Shown here one piece after another: positions 1 through 7,877 of a stretch of DNA of 8,513 nt; positions within the stretch are counted from its first letter, which is position 1, and each line of letters starts with the position of its first letter. The position numbers and the translations under genes are program-made. The notes under the pieces were generated by a model that saw nothing but the letters and a program-made list of their open reading frames with translations, did no database searches and was not told the DNA's origin. Source of the stretch: an uncultured Bacilli bacterium (lineage in GTDB: Bacteria; Bacillota_I; Bacilli_A; RFN20; CAG-826); the NCBI GenBank assembly GCA_934133115.1, contig CAKPAV010000060.1:1-8513 (forward strand), given 5' to 3'.

Positions 1-1934
1 GTGTAAGAACTAATAATCCTACATTTGGTACATTAATGGGCTTCTCTAATGAAACATTAATGGCTCAAACATGGAACAAAAAGCTTGTTAAAGAATTAGG
101 AGAAGCATTTGGACATGAATGTTTCCATGCTGGTGTTCATCAATTATATGCTCCAACTTGTAATACGCATCGCACTCCTTATGGTGGAAGAAACTGGGAA
201 TGTTTCTCAGAAGATCCTTATATTTCCGGAATGATTCTTGCTAATGAAGTACAAGGAATTCAAAGCGTGGGTGTTGTTACAACTGTTAAGCACTTTGCTT
301 TCAATGATCAAGAAATTAATCGTTGCGGTGATGCTACTTTCTTAAATGAACAAACAGCACGTGAAATATATTTAAAATCATTTGAAATTGGTGTTACCGA
401 AGGTAAAACAGGCGCATTAATGGCTTCATTTGTTCGTTTGGGTTGTATATATGGTGGTTCTAACTATGGCTTAATGCATGAAATCTTAAGACAAGAATGG
501 GGATTTAAAGGATTTGTTGAAACTGATTCGGCCTTTAACCAAGAATATATGACCACAAGCGAAGCGCGTGCAGAAGCAGTTATCGCTGGTGTCGATTTCT
601 GGATGGATGGCGCACCTAATATGCAATGGGCAAATTACGCTAATAACGCTAAAGTTTGTCAAGCGGTTAGAGAATCAACACATCGTTATTTATATACTTT
701 CTTGCATTCTTCTTTAATGAATGGTGTTTCTTCTAATACGCAAATCATTAAAGTTGTTCCTAAGTGGAAAACAGCTTTAAATGTTGCTTGTTTAGTAGTT
801 GGTATTATTACTGCTTTATTATTTGCATGTACGGCATTTGCGTTCTTCCTTCATCGTAATGATGAAAATAAAAACAAAGATAAAGAAACTAAACTTCAAA
901 AAATGAAAGATAATCCTAAAAAGAATAATATTATTTCTATATCTGGATTAACGGTTTGTTGTATCGCTTTTATTAGTATATCGACTATTACAGCTACAAC
1001 ATCCGTAAAGAACTTTAAAAAGCTCAATGATGATAATATTGTGGATGGCGGTAGTACAAAACCAAATGAAAAGAAAAATCATTTTGGTATTAAAGAAAAA
1101 GAAGTATTCTACAATGGTGTTTATAACGAAGACCAAGACTGTGTTGGCACAGTAGGTGCTGGCTTAGAATTAACAATTTCTTATTATATTGAAGCACCAG
1201 AAGCTTCTAATTATAAATTAATTGCGGAAATATCAAAGAATCCAGAAATGAAGACATTTACGGATGTCTATCGTACTTTCATTAATGGTGAACAATATAT
1301 GAGTGATACTCAAACAGATATTGGTACAACGTGGTTTGAATATGGCGATGTTGAAGTTGGCCAAATTTCCTTAAATAAAGGTATTAATGAAATTACATTT
1401 AAATATATTGAAAATGATCCTGCTAAATCATTTAATTTCCGTTCTATTACTTTGGAAGGAAAAGATGAGTTAAAACTTGTAGAAAAGCCGACTGTAGTTA
1501 TCGAAGGATCTTACACATTTAAAGCAATTGATTCAAAAGTAGAAATCATTAATAGCGGATCAAAACAAAATCAAACTGAGGATTGTATTGGCTGGGACGC
1601 TAATTTAGGTGATCACGTTGAATTTGCATATTATATTAAATCTGATAAAGCAGAGACTGTTGATTTCTATGTTGAGATGTCAAGTAAACCAAGTCCAGAA
1701 ATATTCACAGATGCTTATCAAACTACAATTAATGGCACTAATTATCATTCTGATACACAAACTCCAATCGGAGGTATGTGGTCTGATTATACCGAAATTT
1801 ATCTTGGTAAAGTAGAATTAAAAGCTGGAACAAATATTATTAAGTTTACTTATCGCCCGGTAGATTGGCAAACATTTAACTTCCGTTCAATTCGTTTCCA
1901 AACTGACTCGGCAAAATTAACTTGGGCTAATTAA
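1..1934 (+). CDS. Membrane-anchored family 3 glycoside hydrolase with two C-terminal beta-sandwich modules (5' partial)
   Basis: The reading frame (codons starting at base 3) is open to the left edge, so the true start lies outside; the first Met codon at base 36 is internal. Residues are counted from that Met. GH3 catalytic-domain motifs are clear: APTCNTHRTPYGGRNWECFS (39-58), the substrate-binding KH pair (85-86) in KHFAFNDQE, and LRQEWGFKGFVETD, whose Asp164 (bases 525-527) is the expected nucleophile. The usual Trp after that Asp is replaced by Ser-Ala. GH3 enzymes typically release terminal sugars from beta-glycosides; the substrate here is unknown. No GH3 alpha/beta sandwich domain follows, so it is either upstream, as in permuted GH3 enzymes, or absent. 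Two hydrophobic segments (about 245-272 and 299-320) flank a Lys-rich loop. Two related modules of about 135 residues then run to the stop. The lipoprotein gene begins 20 bases downstream, probably in the same operon. The family call is firm; the substrate is not. Confidence 0.88.
   Translation, partial: VRTNNPTFGTLMGFSNETLMAQTWNKKLVKELGEAFGHECFHAGVHQLYAPTCNTHRTPYGGRNWECFSEDPYISGMILANEVQGIQSVGVVTTVKHFAFNDQEINRCGDATFLNEQTAREIYLKSFEIGVTEGKTGALMASFVRLGCIYGGSNYGLMHEILRQEWGFKGFVETDSAFNQEYMTTSEARAEAVIAGVDFWMDGAPNMQWANYANNAKVCQAVRESTHRYLYTFLHSSLMNGVSSNTQIIKVVPKWKTALNVACLVVGIITALLFACTAFAFFLHRNDENKNKDKETKLQKMKDNPKKNNIISISGLTVCCIAFISISTITATTSVKNFKKLNDDNIVDGGSTKPNEKKNHFGIKEKEVFYNGVYNEDQDCVGTVGAGLELTISYYIEAPEASNYKLIAEISKNPEMKTFTDVYRTFINGEQYMSDTQTDIGTTWFEYGDVEVGQISLNKGINEITFKYIENDPAKSFNFRSITLEGKDELKLVEKPTVVIEGSYTFKAIDSKVEIINSGSKQNQTEDCIGWDANLGDHVEFAYYIKSDKAETVDFYVEMSSKPSPEIFTDAYQTTINGTNYHSDTQTPIGGMWSDYTEIYLGKVELKAGTNIIKFTYRPVDWQTFNFRSIRFQTDSAKLTWAN
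768..995 (+). other. Two-helix membrane hairpin inside the GH3 protein
   Basis: Residues about 245-272 (from ALNVACLVVGIITALLF onward) and about 299-320 (IISISGLTVCCIAFISIS) are uncharged and long enough to span a membrane. The 26 residues between them hold about ten Lys or Arg. By the positive-inside rule this loop should be cytoplasmic. That places both the GH3 domain before it and the two modules after it outside the cell. The topology is inferred, since the N-terminal signal or anchor lies beyond the window. Confidence 0.7.
1083..1931 (+). repeat. Two tandem beta-sandwich modules in the GH3 protein (copies 1 and 2)
   Basis: Copy 1 covers about bases 1083-1490 and copy 2 about 1512-1931. 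Both share a pattern: an opening aromatic strand, then E-D-C-[VI]-G, then F-T-D-x-Y and I-N-G, then W-x2-Y-x5-G, then G-x-N-x-I-x-[FK]-x-Y, and finally F-N-F-R-S-I. Length and predicted all-beta character resemble CBM6/CBM35-type carbohydrate-binding modules, but I cannot name a family. Four more copies lie in the next gene. A carbohydrate-binding or docking role is an inference from context. Confidence 0.7.
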
Positions 1935-1938
1935 ATTT

Positions 1939-1944
1939 AGGAGG
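1939..1944 (+). promoter_or_regulatory. Ribosome binding site of the lipoprotein gene
   Basis: A perfect AGGAGG lies 10 bases before the ATG at 1955 and just after the GH3 stop (TAA 1932-1934). The 20-base gap leaves no room for a promoter and terminator, which supports co-transcription of the two genes. Confidence 0.85.
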
Positions 1945-1954
1945 AAAAATAAAA

Positions 1955-4822
1955 ATGAAAAAGTCTAAAGTGACGATTTTAAGTATTTGTGCATTATTAT
2001 CATTATGTGCACTTGTATCATGTAATAACGATAAGGCTAGCGGATCTACAAGTAATAGTATAAGCAACTCTACATCAACATCAGCAAAAGATGAAAACCA
2101 TAAGTATAAAGTTACATATGCTCAAAGCACAGACTATACCATTAGTGGTTTAGAAAGTGAAGGCTATAAAGTAGGAGACAAAGTGACATTTATTATTAAT
2201 GTCACTGACTCTTCTAAATCAGTAGCAAAAGTAGTGGTAAATGATCAAGAATTAGAAGCAGTTTCAGGAGCATATTCATTTACTATGCCAGAAAAAGATG
2301 TGGTTATTACCGTAACTTTAAGTGATATTAAAGTAACAAGTATAAAATTAAATAAGAATGAAGTAAAACTAAATTTAGATGATCATAAAGAAGAAAAATT
2401 AGAAGTATCATTCATGCCTAGTGGCGCTAAAGGAGAGATTATTTGGGATAGTTCTGATGCTAGTGTAGTTTCAGTAGAAGATGGAAAATTAAAAGCTTTA
2501 AAAGCAGGTAGCGCAACAATTACCGCAAAACTATTAAGTGATTTTTCAATTAAAGAAACATGTTTAGTTACTGTTGAATCTAATTACGAAGATTATTCAT
2601 TTAACGGAATTGATGCGTCTGTAACTTCAGGAACTAAAAATTTAAGAGAAGATATTGTTGGTTTTGAAGGAGAAGATGCTTTAGTAACTATAAATTATGT
2701 TATTAATGCAGAAAGAGAATCTGACTTTGAAATGGGTATTAATGTTTCCGCTAATACACGAGCTTTCAAATTAACAGATATATTCACCATTACTTTAAAT
2801 AACGAAAAAGTATCTTCTAATGCTTATACTAAAGTAGGTAATTGCTGGGGTGATTATAGTGAGATTACTGTAGGAACATATCATCTTAATAAAGGAGATA
2901 ATACTATTACTATTAGTTATGATAAATCACTTACTGATTGGCAAACATTCAACTTTAAATCATTAGAATTACATGCTCCGCAAACATTAGTATTTAAAAA
3001 CAAAGAAGAACCAGTAAGAATGACTTCTATTACTCTTGATCAAAAAGAATTATCAACAGAGTTTGAAGTAGATAAAACAATAAAACTTACCGCCGCGGTA
3101 GCGCCTCTTGAAGCATCAACCAAATTCATCAAATGGGAATCAAGTGATAATGGTATTGCCACTGTAGATAAAGAAGGTACTGTAACTATCAAAGGTATTG
3201 GAAAAGTTACAATTACCGCAACTTGTGAATATAATAAGGAAATTAAAGATACCTGTGAAATCACAGTAACAACCAAGCAAAATGTTTATGCATTTGATGC
3301 AATTGATGATAAAGTCTTAGTTGATGCTGGAGAAAAAAATCAAGAACAAAATTGCGTTGGTGTTTCTAGCAATTATAGTGCGCATATTGTTTACACATTT
3401 AATTCAGATAAGGCAGGAACAATAAACTTATCTGCTATAGTATCATCACATGATGCAGCAAGAAAATTTACTGACGTTTATGCATTAAAAATTAATGGTG
3501 TTACCCAAAATAGTGAAGGAATAATCCCAGTTGGTGCAATGTGGACTGGATATACTAATGTTGCTCTTGGTTCATTTGAAGTAGTGGAAGGAACTAATAC
3601 AATTGAGTTCACATATTTACAACAAGCCCTAACATGGCAAAGTTATAATTTCCGTTCGATTGGTATTACTTCTTATAATGTTATTACATTAACAGAAACT
3701 CCTAGACCTGCAGAAAAGCATACTTTAACAATATTAGCTAATGACGCTAATGTTGCTACAAATGGAAATCACGATGCCGAAGGTGCGATTGGCGCAATCG
3801 GTTTTGATACTGTTAGAATTGTTTCTAAATTTAATGCTGACAAAGCGGGTAAGGCCACATTAAAAGCCACATTATCTGCTAGTCCTGATGGAAGAGCTAT
3901 TTCTTCAATTTATAATATGACTGTTAATGACGTGAGCGTTACTCCACAAGGTAATTTCTCAGTTGGAAATCAATGGGGAAGTTATATGGAATATAACTTA
4001 GGTGAAATAGATGTAATTGAAGGTGAAAATGTCATAGAATTCTCTTATGAATGGGTTGTTTCTCAAGGCTGGACTTATAACTATAAAGGTATTTCATTAG
4101 AAAGTGAATCAACACTTACATTACTAAATGCTAATCAAAGTGTTGATAGTGTAACTTTAAATAAATCTGAAGCCACAATGAAAGTTGGAGATGAATTACA
4201 ATTATCTGCAACTATCGCACCAGACACAGTTTTAAATAAAAATGTTACTTGGGAATCAAGTGATGAAACGCTTGCTACAGTTGATAAAAATGGCCTTGTT
4301 AAAGCAATTAAAAATGGAACAGTAGAAATAACTGCAACTTCTAAAGTTGATAACACTAAAAAAGCAACATGCGTTATTACTATTGCTGGAGCAACACAAA
4401 CTTATACATTTAATGCTGCAGATGATAAGACATTAGTGGACCAAGGAACTAAAAACACAAGTGAAAACTGTGTAGGAACCGATGGAACTTATAGTGCGCA
4501 TATTGTTTATAAGTTTAATTCAGATAAGGCGGGAGCTATTAAACTTTCATCAACTGTATCATGTCATAGTGCTGCACGTAATTTCTTAGATGTTTATGAA
4601 ATTAAAATTAATGGCACAGTTATATCATCTTCTGCAGTTATTCCAGCTGGTGAGATGTGGACACAATATGTTCAACTATTATTAGGAGAGTTTAACTTTG
4701 TAGAAGGCGAAAATACTATTGAAGTGACATATAAACAACAAGCATTAGGATGGCAAACATATAACTTCCGTGATATTCAAATTGTTTCTGAATGTGGCAT
4801 AGAATTAGTAGATGCCAATTAA
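1955..4822 (+). CDS. Large multi-domain surface lipoprotein with BIG2 domains and four copies of the GH3-associated module
   Basis: The 955-residue product begins with a Lys-rich start, a hydrophobic core and the lipobox LVSC, giving a predicted lipidated Cys23. It should therefore be anchored on the outer face of the membrane. Residues about 24-48 form a Ser/Thr/Asn-rich linker. Residues about 49-126 look like an InlB-B/divergent bacterial repeat, with GYKVGDKVTF and YSFTMPEKDVVITV. BIG2 Ig-like domains follow at about 127-209, 356-440 and 730-812, each with the W-[ED]-S-S-D core. Modules of the type found in the GH3 protein lie at about 214-350, 445-583, 589-727 and 817-955. The order is BIG2-module, BIG2-module, module, BIG2-module, so one module lacks its Ig partner. 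No catalytic motif was seen. It is probably a polysaccharide-binding or adhesive partner of the upstream glycosidase; that role is inferred from the shared modules and operon position. Confidence 0.85.
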   Translation: MKKSKVTILSICALLSLCALVSCNNDKASGSTSNSISNSTSTSAKDENHKYKVTYAQSTDYTISGLESEGYKVGDKVTFIINVTDSSKSVAKVVVNDQELEAVSGAYSFTMPEKDVVITVTLSDIKVTSIKLNKNEVKLNLDDHKEEKLEVSFMPSGAKGEIIWDSSDASVVSVEDGKLKALKAGSATITAKLLSDFSIKETCLVTVESNYEDYSFNGIDASVTSGTKNLREDIVGFEGEDALVTINYVINAERESDFEMGINVSANTRAFKLTDIFTITLNNEKVSSNAYTKVGNCWGDYSEITVGTYHLNKGDNTITISYDKSLTDWQTFNFKSLELHAPQTLVFKNKEEPVRMTSITLDQKELSTEFEVDKTIKLTAAVAPLEASTKFIKWESSDNGIATVDKEGTVTIKGIGKVTITATCEYNKEIKDTCEITVTTKQNVYAFDAIDDKVLVDAGEKNQEQNCVGVSSNYSAHIVYTFNSDKAGTINLSAIVSSHDAARKFTDVYALKINGVTQNSEGIIPVGAMWTGYTNVALGSFEVVEGTNTIEFTYLQQALTWQSYNFRSIGITSYNVITLTETPRPAEKHTLTILANDANVATNGNHDAEGAIGAIGFDTVRIVSKFNADKAGKATLKATLSASPDGRAISSIYNMTVNDVSVTPQGNFSVGNQWGSYMEYNLGEIDVIEGENVIEFSYEWVVSQGWTYNYKGISLESESTLTLLNANQSVDSVTLNKSEATMKVGDELQLSATIAPDTVLNKNVTWESSDETLATVDKNGLVKAIKNGTVEITATSKVDNTKKATCVITIAGATQTYTFNAADDKTLVDQGTKNTSENCVGTDGTYSAHIVYKFNSDKAGAIKLSSTVSCHSAARNFLDVYEIKINGTVISSSAVIPAGEMWTQYVQLLLGEFNFVEGENTIEVTYKQQALGWQTYNFRDIQIVSECGIELVDAN
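2594..4819 (+). repeat. Four beta-sandwich modules in the lipoprotein (copies 3 to 6)
   Basis: Copies span about bases 2594-3003, 3287-3700, 3719-4138 and 4403-4819. All keep W-x2-Y-x5-G (NCWGDY, AMWTGY, NQWGSY, EMWTQY) and end with a W-x2-[FY]-N-[FY]-[RK] strand (DWQTFNFK, TWQSYNFR, GWTYNYK, GWQTYNFR). Copies 4 and 6 are the closest pair; both encode YSAHIVY with a 20-base DNA identity (3374-3393 and 4490-4509). The Cys of the E-x-C-[VI]-G motif is kept in copies 4 and 6 but replaced by Ile in copy 3 and Ala in copy 5. Copy 5 is the most divergent. Confidence 0.75.
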
Positions 4823-4844
4823 TGTAGATTAAACTGTTTAATTA

Positions 4845-4885
4845 AAAAACTGTGGAAACTTAATTTAAGTACTTCCGCAGTTTTT
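4845..4885. terminator. Probable bidirectional intrinsic terminator between convergent genes
   Basis: The arms AAAAACTGTGGAA (4845-4857) and TTCCGCAGTTTTT (4873-4885) pair over 13 bases with a single G-U. The intervening ACTTAA-T-TTAAGT can extend the stem. The run of T on the right and the run of A on the left make it usable from either direction. It begins 22 bases after the lipoprotein stop. Confidence 0.85.
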
Positions 4886-4975
4886 AATTTGGTTAAAATC
4901 ATGTGTTTTAATCGACTAAAAAATAACAAATATGAAAAATATTATTTCAAAATTATTAGTTCTAATTTGAAAAGA

Positions 4976-5001
4976 AAAATAGTGCAAATTTGCACTATTT
5001 T
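4976..5001 (-). terminator. Perfect 26-base palindrome, terminator of the minus-strand phosphodiesterase gene
   Basis: AAAATAGTGCAAA (4976-4988) is followed directly by its exact reverse complement (4989-5001). Read on the minus strand, the hairpin is followed by TCTTTTC. The TAG stop of the phosphodiesterase (4995-4997) lies inside the first arm, so terminator and coding end overlap. Confidence 0.75.
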
Positions 5002-5534
5002 GTATACTCCATTAATTTATCACCGGTCAATAAGTTATAAATACCAATCGTATTATTCTCCCATATAGCGTAAGAGTTGATTTTATCGCCCTTTGGGATA
5101 GAAATAGATCCCGGATTAATATATGTAACGCCATCTACATTTGTTATCTCGTGGATATGAGTATGCCCGAATAAAACAACATCGACTTTTTTCTTTTTAT
5201 ACGGATTTTGCGGATTAATTTTATGCCCGTGTGTTAAATAAGCGGTAATATTATCATCAATTTCTTTTCCTTTTCTTATTGGAAACTTTAAAACCATTTG
5301 ATCAACTTCAGCATCACAATTACCACGAACACAAATGATTTTATCTTTGAGTTCATTTAATAAGGGAATAATCTTTTTAGGCGCATATTGCTTTGGTAAA
5401 TCATTTCTTGGACCATGGTATAAGACATCACCAAGAATAAGAATTTTGTCACATTTTTCTTTTTTGAACACTTTTAAGGCTTTATTTAAATAATAATAAG
5501 AACCATGAATATCAGATATAATTAAATATTTCAT
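4995..5534 (-). CDS. yfcE: YfcE-type metallophosphodiesterase
   Basis: This 179-residue cytoplasmic protein is full length for the YfcE/MJ0936 family (E. coli YfcE is about 184 residues) and matches it along its whole length. Calcineurin-like metal-site motifs are all present: D8-I-H10-G, GD36VLYHGPRN, GN72CD, TH102GH and GH124TH126. Other family signatures such as QYAPKK, EVDQM and NPGSISIPKG are also there. YfcE enzymes are metal-dependent phosphodiesterases, active on artificial phosphodiester substrates, with no settled physiological role. A GAGGTGG site lies 6 bases before the ATG and fixes the start. The TIR gene ends 54 bases upstream on the same strand, so the two may be co-transcribed. 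No odd residues were seen; it looks like a housekeeping gene. Confidence 0.92.
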   Translation of the reverse strand: MKYLIISDIHGSYYYLNKALKVFKKEKCDKILILGDVLYHGPRNDLPKQYAPKKIIPLLNELKDKIICVRGNCDAEVDQMVLKFPIRKGKEIDDNITAYLTHGHKINPQNPYKKKKVDVVLFGHTHIHEITNVDGVTYINPGSISIPKGDKINSYAIWENNTIGIYNLLTGDKLMEYTK

Positions 5535-5588
5535 ATTAATCCACCTCGGATTTAGTATAAAACTTTTTGAAGTATAACGAAAGCAAAA

Positions 5589-7871
5589 TTATAAATATAA
5601 GTTTTCATATTTATTAATGAAATTATCTAGTTTATCTTTATCTTTGATAATATTATTTTTAATGCGTTTTGCTTTTAGATAATAATTACAAGCTAATTCT
5701 TTTTTGTTTGTTTTTAAATAAATATCAGCAAGCAACATATATAATTCAGATAAACCAAAAGATATTTCAGGATTATCAGTGTTTTTACTGATAGATTCTA
5801 GATAGTAAGATTCAGCTTTATCATAATTTTGTTCTTTATAATAAGTGTTACCAATATTAAATAGAGCCATTGATAAGTTAGCGTTTATTATATGTTGTTT
5901 ATTAATTATATTAATATATTCAGCAAAAGATTCTCTAGCAATTTCTAACTCATTTACTTCAATCGCAGTTAATCCAATTCTATTTAAAATAACAATATAA
6001 TTAGAGTAATCAATATTATCGCCTTTTTTAATTTCTTCTAACGCTAGTTGTTGATATTTTAAAGCAGATTCATAATCATTTTTATTAAAGTAAGTAGAAC
6101 CAATATAAGACAAAATATAACTAATCAAATTATAATCATTTAAATCAATTTTAAGAGCTAATTCATAAGCTCTTGTATTTAGAGAGTTAGAAAAATCATA
6201 CATTTCAAATCTTTCATTATTATCGTTCTTTTGATTATAAAAATTCATATCTTGACTATTATAGGTTGTTTCATCAACATGAAATAAATCAGCGTAATTA
6301 ATGTCACAGATGCAATTACCAAAGCGATGGAGTATTAATACCATTAATTCATCTTCGCCTTTTAAAACATCGCTTATATGCTTAATAATAGCTATTAACT
6401 CACTATTGGATAGGCCAATGTTACGAAACACATCAATAAATCGAGATAAAAATGGCTTTAAAGAACTTGTATCTAATGAAGTGTTTTTAATAACGCTTTC
6501 GATTATTATTTGGTGCAAACTAAAACCGTTATCTTCATTAACAATTCCTTTTTTTACTAAAGAAGCACATTTTTTAAGCAAAGTTCTATCAATTTTTTGC
6601 AGTTCACCTTTTGTAATTCCATGCGGGAATAGTGCAAGAATTTTTAACATGTATAATTCTTCATCATTTAATTTTGAGTAATCAAATAAAGTTGATATCT
6701 TTTCTTCATCGCTATCAAATTCATTTAAGTCGTTTAGTAAGTTATCATTAAATAATTCTTCAAATGTATAACACATCTCGTTAGCGTAGTTACCAATTAA
6801 TTTAATCATTAAAGTGTGATATCCAACTTTTTGAATAATTTTCTTAGCGTAATTAGCTTCTTTTTCAGAATGTTCTTGCTTTGCATAAGCAAATAACATT
6901 CTTATTAAAGATTCTTCATTCAATGCTTTTAATTTATAACTTACGCAGAAGTTGTATTTATTTCTTGAAGAAATAATAACTGAACATCCTAAAGTAGTAA
7001 GTGGAAGAAGATCCGCTTCATTTATATAATCCGCTCCATCGATAACAAGAAGACACTCTGTAGATAGATTTTGTAATAAAATCATCTTTCTTTGATATAA
7101 TGCTTTAGTTTTAGTAATTGATGTATCAATTATAGAATCTAAAAATTTAGCATCATTAAAGCCATTAAATGGAATAGAAGCAATAGTGTCTTCAATAGAA
7201 TTACGATATTTACAAATATGAATACTATGATAAGCATCAGAATTACTATAAAAAGAAAAGAAATGTTTTAATAAAGATGTTTTTCCAATTCCGCCCATGC
7301 CATATAAATTAATAATTCTATTTTTTGCTAGCAAATCATGAATATTTTTAATATCGTCTTCTCTTCCAACAAATACATCATTATTTTCAAAATAAGCATA
7401 ACTATCTTGTGGATAAGGATTAACGATATTAGAGACGTTATTGTCTAGTAAAACTCGTACACTTTCAAGAACTTCTGATAATTTCTTAGCATATTCAGGA
7501 AATAATTGAAGAATTTGACTTCTTTGTAATGGCCTTAGTATTTTACCCATTTTATCGTACGGATGCATTACATCACTAATTTGTATAGGTAAAACTCTTT
7601 TGTTTTGTTTAATAGCGTATATAAGTTCATTTTGACACCATTTAGAATCAAGTGATTCATCACACAAAATAAAAACAATAATTTTGGAATTGTCTATAGC
7701 GGAATATATCTCATCAATGTAATCAACACCATTAGGTATTGAATTAGGAGCAATCCATACATCGTAATTATTTTCAATTAACAAATTAGCAATGTCGTTT
7801 GCTGCGATTGCGCGCTTTGTCGAATAAGAAATCATTATGTCATGTTTTATAAAACGGCTATCGACACACAT
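5589..7871 (-). CDS. TIR-STAND (NB-ARC-like) NTPase with C-terminal TPR repeats, candidate NLR-like defence protein
   Basis: Numbering is from the ATG at 7871 (760 residues). An N-terminal TIR domain (about 10-100) opens with HDIMISYS and contains SKWCQNEL, whose Glu82 aligns with the catalytic glutamate of NAD-cleaving TIR domains. After a linker comes FVGRE, then a P-loop NTPase: Walker A GMGGIGKTS (Lys197), Walker B LLVIDGAD (about 274-281), a sensor-1-like IISSR (about 299-303) and a GLPL-like GYHTLMIKLIG. A winged-helix stretch follows, ending in FSLHQI, where His453 sits at the plant MHD position. The last third (about 583-738) holds about four TPR-like helical pairs, for example IGNTYYKEQNYDKAESYYLE. 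No signal peptide or membrane segment is present, so it should be cytoplasmic. In known TIR-STAND proteins the C-terminal repeats sense a trigger, the NTPase oligomerises, and the TIR domain degrades or converts NAD+. The defence role here is inferred from architecture; a signalling or regulatory ATPase is the alternative. Confidence 0.88.
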   Translation of the reverse strand: MCVDSRFIKHDIMISYSTKRAIAANDIANLLIENNYDVWIAPNSIPNGVDYIDEIYSAIDNSKIIVFILCDESLDSKWCQNELIYAIKQNKRVLPIQISDVMHPYDKMGKILRPLQRSQILQLFPEYAKKLSEVLESVRVLLDNNVSNIVNPYPQDSYAYFENNDVFVGREDDIKNIHDLLAKNRIINLYGMGGIGKTSLLKHFFSFYSNSDAYHSIHICKYRNSIEDTIASIPFNGFNDAKFLDSIIDTSITKTKALYQRKMILLQNLSTECLLVIDGADYINEADLLPLTTLGCSVIISSRNKYNFCVSYKLKALNEESLIRMLFAYAKQEHSEKEANYAKKIIQKVGYHTLMIKLIGNYANEMCYTFEELFNDNLLNDLNEFDSDEEKISTLFDYSKLNDEELYMLKILALFPHGITKGELQKIDRTLLKKCASLVKKGIVNEDNGFSLHQIIIESVIKNTSLDTSSLKPFLSRFIDVFRNIGLSNSELIAIIKHISDVLKGEDELMVLILHRFGNCICDINYADLFHVDETTYNSQDMNFYNQKNDNNERFEMYDFSNSLNTRAYELALKIDLNDYNLISYILSYIGSTYFNKNDYESALKYQQLALEEIKKGDNIDYSNYIVILNRIGLTAIEVNELEIARESFAEYINIINKQHIINANLSMALFNIGNTYYKEQNYDKAESYYLESISKNTDNPEISFGLSELYMLLADIYLKTNKKELACNYYLKAKRIKNNIIKDKDKLDNFINKYENLYL

Positions 7872-7877
7872 AGTATT

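Noticed and set aside
948..1136. Minus-strand open frame of about 62 codons opposite the second membrane segment of the GH3 gene
   Set aside because: It is hydrophobic only because it mirrors the coding strand, has no good ribosome binding site, and lies fully inside a well-supported gene.
1609..1815. Plus-strand frame of 68 codons inside GH3 module copy 2
   Set aside because: It overlaps a conserved repeat module in another frame, has no recognisable domain, and is best explained as a shadow of the real gene.
3040..3276. Minus-strand open frame opposite the second BIG2 domain; a similar one lies at 4135-4356 opposite the third
   Set aside because: Both arise opposite homologous BIG2 sequence, so their likeness to each other is inherited from the real domains. 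Neither has a ribosome binding site.
4891..4913. Eight-base hairpin GGTTAAAA/TTTTAATC as a third terminator
   Set aside because: It is AT-rich with a wobble pair and no following T run; the two flanking hairpins explain termination better.
6301..6681. Plus-strand frame of 126 codons opposite the middle of the TIR-STAND gene
   Set aside because: It lies opposite a conserved NTPase and winged-helix region, shows no domain, and has no Shine-Dalgarno site before its ATG.
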